This document shows, piece after piece, positions 1 through 3,729 of a stretch of 7,863 bases of DNA. A program made the translations under genes and the position numbers. The first letter of the stretch is position 1. The number at the start of each line of letters is the position of its first letter. The notes under the pieces are model-generated. The model was given only the letters and a program-made list of their open reading frames with translations. It did no database searches and was not told where the DNA came from. Source of the DNA: Actinomycetes bacterium (GTDB lineage Bacteria; Actinomycetota; Actinomycetes; Propionibacteriales; Propionibacteriaceae); assembly GCA_021794705.1 (NCBI GenBank), contig JAJYQH010000055.1, positions 1-7,863 on the forward strand, written 5' to 3'.

Positions 1-50
1 CGGGACATCCGGGGGCGCAGGAGGGCGCGAGAAGGCAGGGATGTGACCAC
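1..50 (-). CDS. Possible 5' end of a divergent gene, truncated by the window edge
   Basis: On the minus strand, the Shine-Dalgarno-like AAAGGAG (plus positions 56-62) lies 5 nt before a GTG at 50-48. From there an open frame runs to the window edge with no stop, reading MVTSLPSRALLRPRMS. Sixteen codons are far too few for family assignment, and an open frame of this length is expected by chance in such GC-rich DNA. The support is therefore only the strong ribosome binding site at good spacing, plus the absence of any + strand gene here. If real, the gene is divergent from the rhodanese/rpsF cluster and its promoter would lie within 63-200. No function is proposed. Confidence 0.3.
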   Translation of the reverse strand, partial: MVTSLPSRALLRPRMS

Positions 51-117
51 AGTGACTCCTTTGACACGCGTGGGGTGGGGCGGGGCGTTGCATCGTCGCA
101 GCGCTGCGGCCCGGGTG

Positions 118-145
118 TTGTCGACTGGTGGGGTTGTCGACCAGT
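118..145. repeat. TTGTCGAC direct repeat with overlapping inverted repeat
   Basis: TTGTCGAC occurs at 118-125 and 134-141, 16 bp apart. Overlapping it, ACTGGT (124-129) and ACCAGT (140-145) form a 6-bp inverted repeat with a 10-nt spacer. Each copy contains the palindrome GTCGAC. It could be a protein-binding site between the possible divergent gene and the rhodanese. No cognate regulator is identified. Confidence 0.4.
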
Positions 146-249
146 GCGAATGGTCCGGTTAAGGGCTTACACCAGGTGACGGGGGCAACGCTAGATCCGC
201 GGGGCGACACTTTCAGCAACTTCGCGAGAGAGACGGCCGGCGTCCCCGA

Positions 250-311
250 GATTCGCACGGCCTGCATGGGTGGCCCCTCCTCACGGGTCGTGCCTGCAGG
301 CGGTGCGAATC
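250..311 (+). repeat. Strong imperfect hairpin (17-nt arms, one mismatch)
   Basis: The left arm GATTCGCACGGCCTGCA (250-266) pairs with the right arm TGCAGGCGGTGCGAATC (295-311) at 16 of 17 positions, with a single central G-G mismatch and a 28-nt loop. Outside the stem, CCCC (244-247) can pair with GGGG (317-320) across an internal loop. The hairpin ends 66 nt before the rhodanese ATG, and no U-run follows it. It may be a transcribed leader structure, a U-less terminator for an upstream gene, or a DNA-level inverted repeat. Confidence 0.6.
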
Positions 312-327
312 CTGGAGGGGAGGGCCC

Positions 328-340
328 CGGGACGGTCCCG
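328..340. repeat. 13-bp palindrome before the rhodanese gene
   Basis: CGGGAC-G-GTCCCG is a perfect 6-bp inverted repeat around one central base, 37 nt before the rhodanese start. It could be an operator or a minimal DNA-level repeat; the 1-nt loop argues against an RNA hairpin of full stem length. GC-rich sequence makes such palindromes fairly common. Confidence 0.3.
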
Positions 341-377
341 AACCGGTCATCCCGGCGGTCCGTGTCAGGATGTGCCC

Positions 378-764
378 ATGGGTTTGCGCGACTACCTCAC
401 CTCGAAGGTGATGCCGAGCGGGGGCATCGGCGTCCCCGAGGCCCTGAGCCTGCTGGCGTCCGGGGCGACGCTCGTCGACGTCCGCACCCGGGGCGAGTAC
501 GAGGCCGGGCACGCGCCGGGAGCAAGGCTCGTCGATCCCAAGGACCTCACGCACGACGCGTTCGGGGCGGTGCACGGCGACAACCCGCTCGCCGAGCCGG
601 ACGGCGCCTTCGTCCTCATCTGCGACACGGGCCTGCGCTCGGGGCACCTGGTCAAGGCCGTGCGCGAGCAGGGCTACCGGGCCGAGTTCATCACGGGCGG
701 CCTGGCCGCCTGGCGCGCGGAGGGGCAGGTGCTGATTCCCGGGCCTCCCCGGCCTCCCCGCTGA
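378..764 (+). CDS. Single-domain rhodanese-like sulfurtransferase
   Basis: A 128-residue cytosolic protein, the usual size for a one-domain rhodanese. Visible family marks are the DVRTRGEYEAGHAPGA segment (34-49, the CH2A-like block DVR-x-x-x-E-Y-x-x-G-H) and the active-site loop CDTGLRS (82-88), where Cys82 would carry the persulfide. The C-terminal block ITGGLAAWRAEG (105-116) follows. Rhodaneses transfer sulfane sulfur from thiosulfate or persulfides to thiols; the physiological acceptor cannot be told from sequence. There is no signal peptide or membrane segment. ATG 378 was chosen because AGGA (367-370) lies 7 nt upstream and the rhodanese fold begins soon after. The frame is open further upstream to a GTG at 270, but that start lacks a ribosome binding site and lies inside the 250-311 hairpin. 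The short Pro/Arg-rich tail (121-128) is not a family feature. The gene is 170 nt ahead of rpsF, so co-transcription is uncertain. Confidence 0.9.
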   Translation: MGLRDYLTSKVMPSGGIGVPEALSLLASGATLVDVRTRGEYEAGHAPGARLVDPKDLTHDAFGAVHGDNPLAEPDGAFVLICDTGLRSGHLVKAVREQGYRAEFITGGLAAWRAEGQVLIPGPPRPPR

Positions 765-776
765 CGCCGGCGTCCG

Positions 777-806
777 TTCGCGTTCGTCCCGCCGGACCGG
801 TAGCAT
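777..806 (+). promoter_or_regulatory. Candidate promoter for rpsF, with palindrome over the -10
   Basis: TAGCAT (801-806) matches the -10 consensus at four of six positions. TTCGCG (777-782) is a poor -35 with an 18-bp spacer. The -10 lies inside the inverted repeat CGGTA-GCAT-TACCG (798-811), which could be an operator. Initiation near 813 would give an rpsF leader of about 120 nt containing both hairpins described downstream. The call rests on weak consensus matches. Confidence 0.3.
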
Positions 807-849
807 TACCGATCGGCCGTTGCCTGGCGCGTCCCGCGTCGACACGGCC

Positions 850-866
850 TGTCCGGATGTCCGGAC
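850..866 (+). repeat. Tandem 8-bp repeat forming a short hairpin in the rpsF leader
   Basis: TGTCCGGA occurs twice in direct tandem (850-857 and 858-865). The same bases form a hairpin: GTCCGG (851-856), tetraloop ATGT, CCGGAC (861-866). It lies about 70 nt before the rpsF start. CCGGATGTCC (853-862) also recurs inverted at 3-12; this may be chance at this GC content. Confidence 0.4.
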
Positions 867-884
867 GCCCGCATCGCCCTCCTG

Positions 885-903
885 CCACGGGAGAGACCCG
901 TGG
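885..903 (+). promoter_or_regulatory. Hairpin in the rpsF 5' leader
   Basis: CCACGGG (885-891) and CCCGTGG (897-903) form a perfect 7-bp stem with the loop AGAGA, ending 13 nt before the rpsF Shine-Dalgarno. CCGCCGAGACCG follows directly. In many bacteria the S6:S18 complex represses its own mRNA by binding an rpsF leader element with a CCG in a bulge, so this position suits such an element. I cannot fold the consensus onto it, so the role is inferred from location. Confidence 0.4.
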
Positions 904-916
904 CCGCCGAGACCGT

Positions 917-925
917 AGGAGGTGG
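917..925 (+). promoter_or_regulatory. Strong ribosome binding site fixing the rpsF start
   Basis: AGGAGGTGG lies 9 nt before ATG 935 and is nearly complementary to the 3' end of 16S rRNA. It decides the start, because the rpsF frame is open far upstream (to position 128) and an automatic caller could produce a wrong 365-residue product. Confidence 0.85.
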
Positions 926-934
926 AGTCCGCGT

Positions 935-1225
935 ATGCGCAAGTACGAAGTCATGGTCATCGTCGATCCCGAGGTTGACGACCGTCAGGTGTCGCCGCTC
1001 ATCGACAAGCACCTGCAGACCGTCACCACTGGTGGTGGAACCGTCGACAACATCGACGTGTGGGGCCGTCGCCGTCTCGCCTACGACATCAACAAGAAGT
1101 CCGAAGGCGTCTACGTCGTGATCAACCTCACCGCTGAGCCCGCGCTGGTCAAGGAGTTCGACCGTCTCATGACGATCGACGAGCAGATCATGCGCACCAA
1201 GGTTCTGCGTCCCGACGCTCACTGA
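935..1225 (+). CDS. rpsF: 30S ribosomal protein S6 (bS6)
   Basis: A 96-residue protein of the length normal for bS6. It starts [16 protein letters not shown], the first beta strand of the ferredoxin-like fold. It carries the family segment [22 protein letters not shown] (residues 41-62 region), in which WGRRRLAY contacts partner S18, and ends with the [12 protein letters not shown] strand. bS6 binds S18, and together they join the platform of the 30S subunit beside 16S rRNA helices 22-23. The start is fixed by the AGGAGGTGG Shine-Dalgarno. It is the first gene of the rpsF-ssb-rpsR-rplI cluster. The leader carries two hairpins that could mediate S6:S18 feedback. The C-terminus is short, without the long acidic tail of the enterobacterial protein. 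Confidence 0.98.
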   Translation: MRKYEVMVIVDPEVDDRQVSPLIDKHLQTVTTGGGTVDNIDVWGRRRLAYDINKKSEGVYVVINLTAEPALVKEFDRLMTIDEQIMRTKVLRPDAH

Positions 1226-1235
1226 ATCCCGCGAC

Positions 1236-1244
1236 TCGTCCACA
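1236..1244 (+). promoter_or_regulatory. DnaA box 1 in the rpsF-ssb spacer
   Basis: TCGTCCACA fits the actinobacterial DnaA-box consensus (T/C)(T/C)(G/A/C)TCCACA at all nine positions. It lies 11 nt after the rpsF stop codon, in the same orientation as the second box 29 bp downstream. The pair in a 134-nt spacer ahead of a replication gene is what makes each more credible than a lone 9-mer. Confidence 0.5.
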
Positions 1245-1264
1245 GCCACGGCTGAGCGGGCGGG

Positions 1265-1273
1265 TTGTCCACA
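1265..1273 (+). promoter_or_regulatory. DnaA box 2 in the rpsF-ssb spacer
   Basis: TTGTCCACA is the preferred actinobacterial DnaA box, differing from the E. coli TTATCCACA only at position 3. It lies 87 nt before the ssb start. DnaA bound here could control ssb transcription or titrate DnaA. The surroundings are not AT-rich and only two boxes are present, so this is not an origin. Confidence 0.6.
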
Positions 1274-1292
1274 CGGGAACCCCGACGTGGAC

Positions 1293-1320
1293 CGATTGTC
1301 AGAGATCATCGACACAATCG
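1293..1320 (+). repeat. Inverted repeat between the DnaA boxes and ssb
   Basis: CGATTGT (1293-1299) and ACAATCG (1314-1320) are perfect 7-bp complements separated by 14 nt, ending 39 nt before the ssb ATG. CACAAT (1313-1318) inside it resembles a -10 box, with TGGACC (1288-1293) as a poor -35 at 19 bp. The repeat could be an operator, or part of the ssb leader. Confidence 0.35.
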
Positions 1321-1359
1321 TCAGCGTCACCCAACACCTTCCGATCATCGGAGTTCCAC

Positions 1360-1902
1360 ATGGCAGGCGAAACGCCAATCACGCTCATCGGCAACCTCAC
1401 CGCCGATCCCGACCTGCGGTTCACCCCGTCAGGGGCGGCCGTGGCCAGCTTCACGGTGGCCTCGACCCCGCGCACGTTCGACCGTCAGGCGAACGAGTGG
1501 AAGGACGGCGAAGCCATGTTCCTCAACTGCTCGGTGTGGCGGCAGGCGGCGGAGAACGTCGCCGAGTCGCTCACCAAGGGCATGCGAGTGATCGTCACCG
1601 GACGCCTCAAGTCGCGCAGCTACGAGACCCGCGAGGGCGAGAAGCGCACGGTCTTCGAGGTCGAGGTCGACGAGGTCGGCCCGTCGCTGCGTTTCGCCAC
1701 GGCGAAGGTGAGCCGCGGCTCGTCGTCGTCCTCGGGCGGTGGCGGTGGCGGCGGTGGTTGGTCGCAGGGCGGTTCCCAGGGTGGTTCTCAGGGAGGATCC
1801 CAGGGGGGCTGGTCCCAGCCTGGTCAAGGCGGATACGGCGACAACCGGTCCGGAGGCACCGACCCGTGGGCGCAGGCCCAGTCGGACGAGCCCCCGTTCT
1901 GA
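1360..1902 (+). CDS. ssb: Single-stranded DNA-binding protein (SSB)
   Basis: A 180-residue SSB of normal length. Residues 1-115 are the OB-fold, with the family marks [24 protein letters not shown] (8-31 region), [27 protein letters not shown] (45-71 region) and [16 protein letters not shown] (74-89); aromatic residues such as Trp60 are candidates for base stacking. Residues 119-170 form a disordered linker with a Gly8 run (126-133) and four SQGG repeats (135-150). The C-terminal tip SDEPPF (175-180) is the acidic-Pro-Pro-Phe peptide that recruits replication and repair partners. SSB coats ssDNA as a tetramer. The start ATG has GGAG (1350-1353) 6 nt upstream. It sits between rpsF and rpsR, and the 134-nt leader carries two DnaA-box matches, suggesting it may have its own promoter. 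Confidence 0.98.
   Translation: MAGETPITLIGNLTADPDLRFTPSGAAVASFTVASTPRTFDRQANEWKDGEAMFLNCSVWRQAAENVAESLTKGMRVIVTGRLKSRSYETREGEKRTVFEVEVDEVGPSLRFATAKVSRGSSSSSGGGGGGGGWSQGGSQGGSQGGSQGGWSQPGQGGYGDNRSGGTDPWAQAQSDEPPF
1762..1809 (+). repeat. In-frame 12-bp tandem repeat encoding SQGG x4 in ssb
   Basis: Four consecutive 12-bp units of pattern TCN-CAG-GGN-GGN encode Ser-Gln-Gly-Gly at SSB residues 135-150, followed by a degenerate WSQPGQGG. Codon third positions differ between units, so the array has diverged or is under protein-level selection. Copy number may vary among strains without breaking frame. Confidence 0.8.
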
Positions 1903-1930
1903 GCCGCTCCGTCCCCCAATCCACGCACTC

Positions 1931-1957
1931 CCCGCGCCGGCCGGCTGCCGGCACGGG
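1931..1957 (+). terminator. GC-rich hairpin between ssb and rpsR, possible attenuator
   Basis: CCCG (1931-1934) and GCCGGC (1936-1941) pair with GCCGGC (1947-1952) and CGGG (1954-1957). Only one C-A mismatch interrupts the stem, and the loop is CGGCT. It starts 28 nt after the ssb stop codon, with no U-run after it. It could be a partial terminator, an RNA processing or stability element adjusting rpsR-rplI relative to ssb, or a protein site. Confidence 0.45.
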
Positions 1958-2030
1958 ACAGGCACATTCCGGCGTCCACCGCCGGGCTTTTCAAGGGGCA
2001 TGAGTCCCGCAAGACAAGGAGAGCACCACA

Positions 2031-2270
2031 ATGGCCGGTCCACAGCGCAAGCCTGTGAACAAGAAGAAGATCGCACCCACCAAGACGGTGAAGATCGACA
2101 AGGTCGACTACAAGGACACCGCCACCCTGCGCAAGTTCATCTCCGAGCGCGGGAAGATCCGCGCCCGGCGCGTCACCGGACTGTCGGTGCAGGACCAGCG
2201 CAAGGTCGCCAACGCCATCAAGAACGCGCGTGAGGTGGCCCTGCTGCCCTACGCCACGACCGCTCGCTGA
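2031..2270 (+). CDS. rpsR: 30S ribosomal protein S18 (bS18), zinc-ligand-free form
   Basis: A 79-residue bS18. The core [26 protein letters not shown] (residues 25-50 region) and the C-terminal [15 protein letters not shown] (65-79) are unmistakable. S18 binds S6 and sits on the 30S platform. The N-terminus has no cysteine. Where the zinc-binding (C+) form has CxxC near residues 15-18 and C-x-x-H near 52-55, this protein has Ala15, Lys18, Ser52 and Asp55, so it is a C- form. AAGGAG (2016-2021) lies 9 nt before the ATG. In some actinobacteria C- S18 is a zinc-starvation paralogue under Zur; here it occupies the core rpsF-ssb-rpsR-rplI locus and I see no Zur-like palindrome upstream. It is 14 nt ahead of rplI, so these two are surely co-transcribed. 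Confidence 0.98.
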   Translation: MAGPQRKPVNKKKIAPTKTVKIDKVDYKDTATLRKFISERGKIRARRVTGLSVQDQRKVANAIKNAREVALLPYATTAR

Positions 2271-2284
2271 GAAGGGACACGCAG

Positions 2285-2734
2285 ATGAAGCTCATTCTCA
2301 CCGCTGCTGTCGACAACCTCGGCCTGGCCGGTGACGTCGTCGACGTCAAGCCCGGCTTCGGCCGCAACTACCTGCTGCCCCGCGGCTACGCGATCACCTG
2401 GACCAAGGGTGCCGAGAAGCAGATCGAGGGCATCAAGCGGGCGCGTGACGCCCGCGAGATCCGCGGCGTCGAGCACGCCCAGCAGGTCCGCTCGCAGCTC
2501 GAGGGTCTCACCGTGACCCTCGAGGCCCGGGCGGGCGAGGCCGGCAAGCTGTTCGGCGCGATCACCGCCGCCGATGTGGCTCAGGCCGTCAAGAAGGCGG
2601 GCGGCCCGACGCTCGACAAGCGGTCCGTCGTCATCGCCAAGCCGATCAAGACCGTCGGCACGCACACCGTCGGTGTGAAGCTGCACGACGCGGTCACCGC
2701 GCACATCCCGCTCGAGGTTGCTGCCGCGAAGTGA
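2285..2734 (+). CDS. rplI: 50S ribosomal protein L9 (bL9)
   Basis: A 149-residue protein, matching the usual 147-150 of bL9. The N-terminal domain shows MKLILTAAVDNLGLAGDVV (1-19) and VKPGFGRNYLLPRGYA (21-36), the rRNA-binding region. A long charged connecting helix (about 41-76) follows, then a C-terminal domain with GKLFGAIT (87-94) and the strand ending HIPLEV (140-145). bL9 binds 23S rRNA near the base of the L1 stalk and reaches onto a neighbouring ribosome, helping frame maintenance. The start has GAAGGGA (2271-2277) upstream, and the gene follows rpsR by 14 nt. It is the last gene of the ribosomal cluster; a strong hairpin lies about 70 nt downstream. Confidence 0.98.
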   Translation: MKLILTAAVDNLGLAGDVVDVKPGFGRNYLLPRGYAITWTKGAEKQIEGIKRARDAREIRGVEHAQQVRSQLEGLTVTLEARAGEAGKLFGAITAADVAQAVKKAGGPTLDKRSVVIAKPIKTVGTHTVGVKLHDAVTAHIPLEVAAAK

Positions 2735-2754
2735 CCACGATGGTCGGACTCACC

Positions 2755-2764
2755 GCTGATCAGC
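2755..2764. repeat. 10-bp perfect palindrome after rplI
   Basis: GCTGATCAGC is fully self-complementary and is flanked by GGACT (2746-2750) and AGTCC (2773-2777), which can pair around it. It lies 20 nt after the rplI stop codon, before the main terminator hairpin. It may help shape the mRNA 3' end, or be chance. Confidence 0.3.
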
Positions 2765-2806
2765 ACTCCCGCAGTCCTGGGTGAACTGATCGGGATCCGG
2801 CCCCGT

Positions 2807-2841
2807 ACGAGGGACCCGAGAGTTTTTCTCGGGTCCCTCGT
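2807..2841 (+). terminator. Strong terminator hairpin after the rpsF-rplI cluster
   Basis: ACGAGGGACCCGAGA (2807-2821) and TCTCGGGTCCCTCGT (2827-2841) are perfect 15-bp complements around the 5-nt loop GTTTT. It lies 72 nt after rplI and ahead of a functionally unrelated gene. No U-tract follows on the + strand and the T-run is in the loop; hairpin-only terminators of this kind are widely predicted in GC-rich actinobacteria. It separates the housekeeping block from the regulator-exporter unit. Confidence 0.85.
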
Positions 2842-2869
2842 GCCGTATCTGCCCGTTCGCCGGAGGTTC

Positions 2870-2887
2870 GCTCAAGACCTGCTCAAG
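2870..2887. promoter_or_regulatory. GCTCAAG direct repeat upstream of the regulator
   Basis: GCTCAAG occurs at 2870-2876 and 2881-2887, an 11-bp period that puts both copies on the same face of the helix. The pair sits 70 nt before the regulator start, between its gene and the terminator. It is a plausible operator for autoregulation, but no binding motif is known for this protein. Confidence 0.35.
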
Positions 2888-2957
2888 TGTGCGCAGGGCG
2901 GCTGATTTTCTCACCACCGCCCCGGTGTCAATCCACCCCGTGATGCACACTGGCTGA

Positions 2958-3614
2958 ATGGCTGAGCGTGATGGACGAACGAGGGTGTTGTCGACACTCC
3001 GTTCCCAGGGCCGGCCTCTCGACGTCCGCGAGGTCGCGCGGCTCGTCGGACTACACGTCAACACCGTGCGGTTCCACCTCGAGGGGTTGGTCGACGACGG
3101 CGACGCTCAGCGCACGAGCGTCCGCAACGGCGGCCGGGGCCGTCCCCGCACCGTCTACTCGGCGGGTCTCGACCCCGTCGCTTCCGACCGGGCCCACCGG
3201 ATGCTCGCCGGCATCCTCACCGACGTCGTGGCCGGGGCCATGAAGCCGCGGCGCGCCGGTGAGCTCGAGGGACGCCGGCTCGCTGCGGCACTGTCGACGG
3301 ACGACCCGGACGACGCGTTCGGCGCCGTGGCGGCCGACCTCGACACCCTCGGCTTCGTCACGGAGGCGCCCTCGGAGCGCCCCGGCGAACTGCTCATCCA
3401 CCGGTGCCCGTTCCAGGACCTCGCCCGCCGCAACCCGGAGATCGTCTGCGACGCCCACCTCGGCGTGCTCAACGGCATGCTGGACGCCGCCGGCGCGCAG
3501 GTCCGCGTCTCCGGCCTCGACCCGTTCGTGAGCACCGACACCTGCCGGGCGTTCCTCGTGCCGCTGGCCCGGCAGGACGCCGCCGTCCCGGCGCCGCCGG
3601 CGCTGCAGCACTGA
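2958..3614 (+). CDS. Winged-helix transcriptional regulator, COG2345/SufR-like, with three cysteines
   Basis: A 218-residue cytosolic DNA-binding protein. Residues 19-48 (RPLDVREVARLVGLHVNTVR then FHLEGLVDDG) form a helix-turn-helix like the ArsR/COG2345 group, with a wing rich in Gly and Arg at 55-66. The C-terminal half carries CPFQDLARRNPEIVC (150-164), followed by DAHLGVLNG and STDTC (192-196). Cys150, Cys164 and Cys196 sit roughly where SufR-type repressors bind an Fe-S cluster (C-x12-C in SufR, C-x13-C here), so a metal or cluster cofactor is possible; His167 is a further candidate. An in-frame TGA immediately upstream (2955-2957) makes ATG 2958 the first available start. There is no clear Shine-Dalgarno, suggesting a leaderless mRNA. 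It lies just upstream of the ABC exporter genes in the same direction and probably controls them. The closest named relative is uncertain; it need not be SufR, as no suf genes are seen. Confidence 0.87.
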   Translation: MAERDGRTRVLSTLRSQGRPLDVREVARLVGLHVNTVRFHLEGLVDDGDAQRTSVRNGGRGRPRTVYSAGLDPVASDRAHRMLAGILTDVVAGAMKPRRAGELEGRRLAAALSTDDPDDAFGAVAADLDTLGFVTEAPSERPGELLIHRCPFQDLARRNPEIVCDAHLGVLNGMLDAAGAQVRVSGLDPFVSTDTCRAFLVPLARQDAAVPAPPALQH

Positions 3615-3681
3615 CCCCGGCGCCTCACGCTCGACCGGGCGCGCCCAGCCCCTCATCACGCGTTCCGCCTCGCGGCCGGCA

Positions 3682-3701
3682 CCTCATGACCGATCATGGG
3701 G
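3682..3701. promoter_or_regulatory. Palindromic operator candidate before the ABC exporter
   Basis: CATGA-CCGA-TCATG (3685-3698) is a perfect 5-bp inverted repeat with a 4-bp spacer. It extends to CC/GG at 3682-3683 and 3700-3701 with one T-G wobble, giving arms of 8. It lies 29 bp before the ATPase start in the only spacer (3615-3729) between regulator and exporter. That is a typical place for a local repressor to bind. No clear -10/-35 pair was found around it. Confidence 0.4.
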
Positions 3702-3729
3702 GTGTCGGCCACGACCAGCGAGGTGAGTG

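Larger units (their letters stand above)
51..377. other. Gene-free region upstream of the rhodanese gene
   Basis: About 327 bases with no convincing coding frame. Open frames crossing it are in-frame extensions of the rhodanese or rpsF frames and lack ribosome binding sites. It holds a TTGTCGAC direct repeat (118-141), a long imperfect hairpin (250-311) and a 13-bp palindrome (328-340). The octamer GTGCGAAT occurs at 144-151 and 303-310 and inverted at 251-258. I see no tRNA-like T arm and no landmark of the cobalamin, SAM or c-di-AMP riboswitches, and no convincing -10/-35 pair. A structured 5' leader, a terminator for an upstream gene, or a small RNA are all possible. Confidence 0.6.

Noticed and set aside
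42..55. CRP/GlxR-like site in TGTGACCACAGTGAC
   Set aside because: The two half sites are direct (GTGAC, GTGAC) instead of the TGTGA-n6-TCACA inverted repeat.
61..93. A + strand promoter using TTGACA at 61-66
   Set aside because: A perfect -35 hexamer, but the nearest -10-like sequence (TTGCAT, 88-93) is 21 bp away and poor. The bases also overlap the ribosome binding site of the possible divergent gene.
270..377. N-terminal extension of the rhodanese from GTG 270
   Set aside because: No Shine-Dalgarno, a non-conserved Arg/Pro-rich sequence, and the start lies in the loop of the 250-311 hairpin. ATG 378 has AGGA at good spacing.
128..1225. A 365-residue + strand open frame covering the rpsF frame and its upstream region
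   Set aside because: Only the last 96 residues resemble a protein (S6). The upstream part is low-complexity Arg/Gly/Pro and overlaps the rhodanese gene. A strong Shine-Dalgarno marks the true start at 935.
1226..1359. The DnaA-box pair as a replication origin
   Set aside because: Only two boxes, no AT-rich unwinding region, and no dnaA or dnaN nearby. Regulation or titration is more likely.
1903..2030. Zur operator before rpsR
   Set aside because: No AT-rich palindrome of the Zur type is visible. The only symmetrical element is the GC hairpin at 1931-1957.
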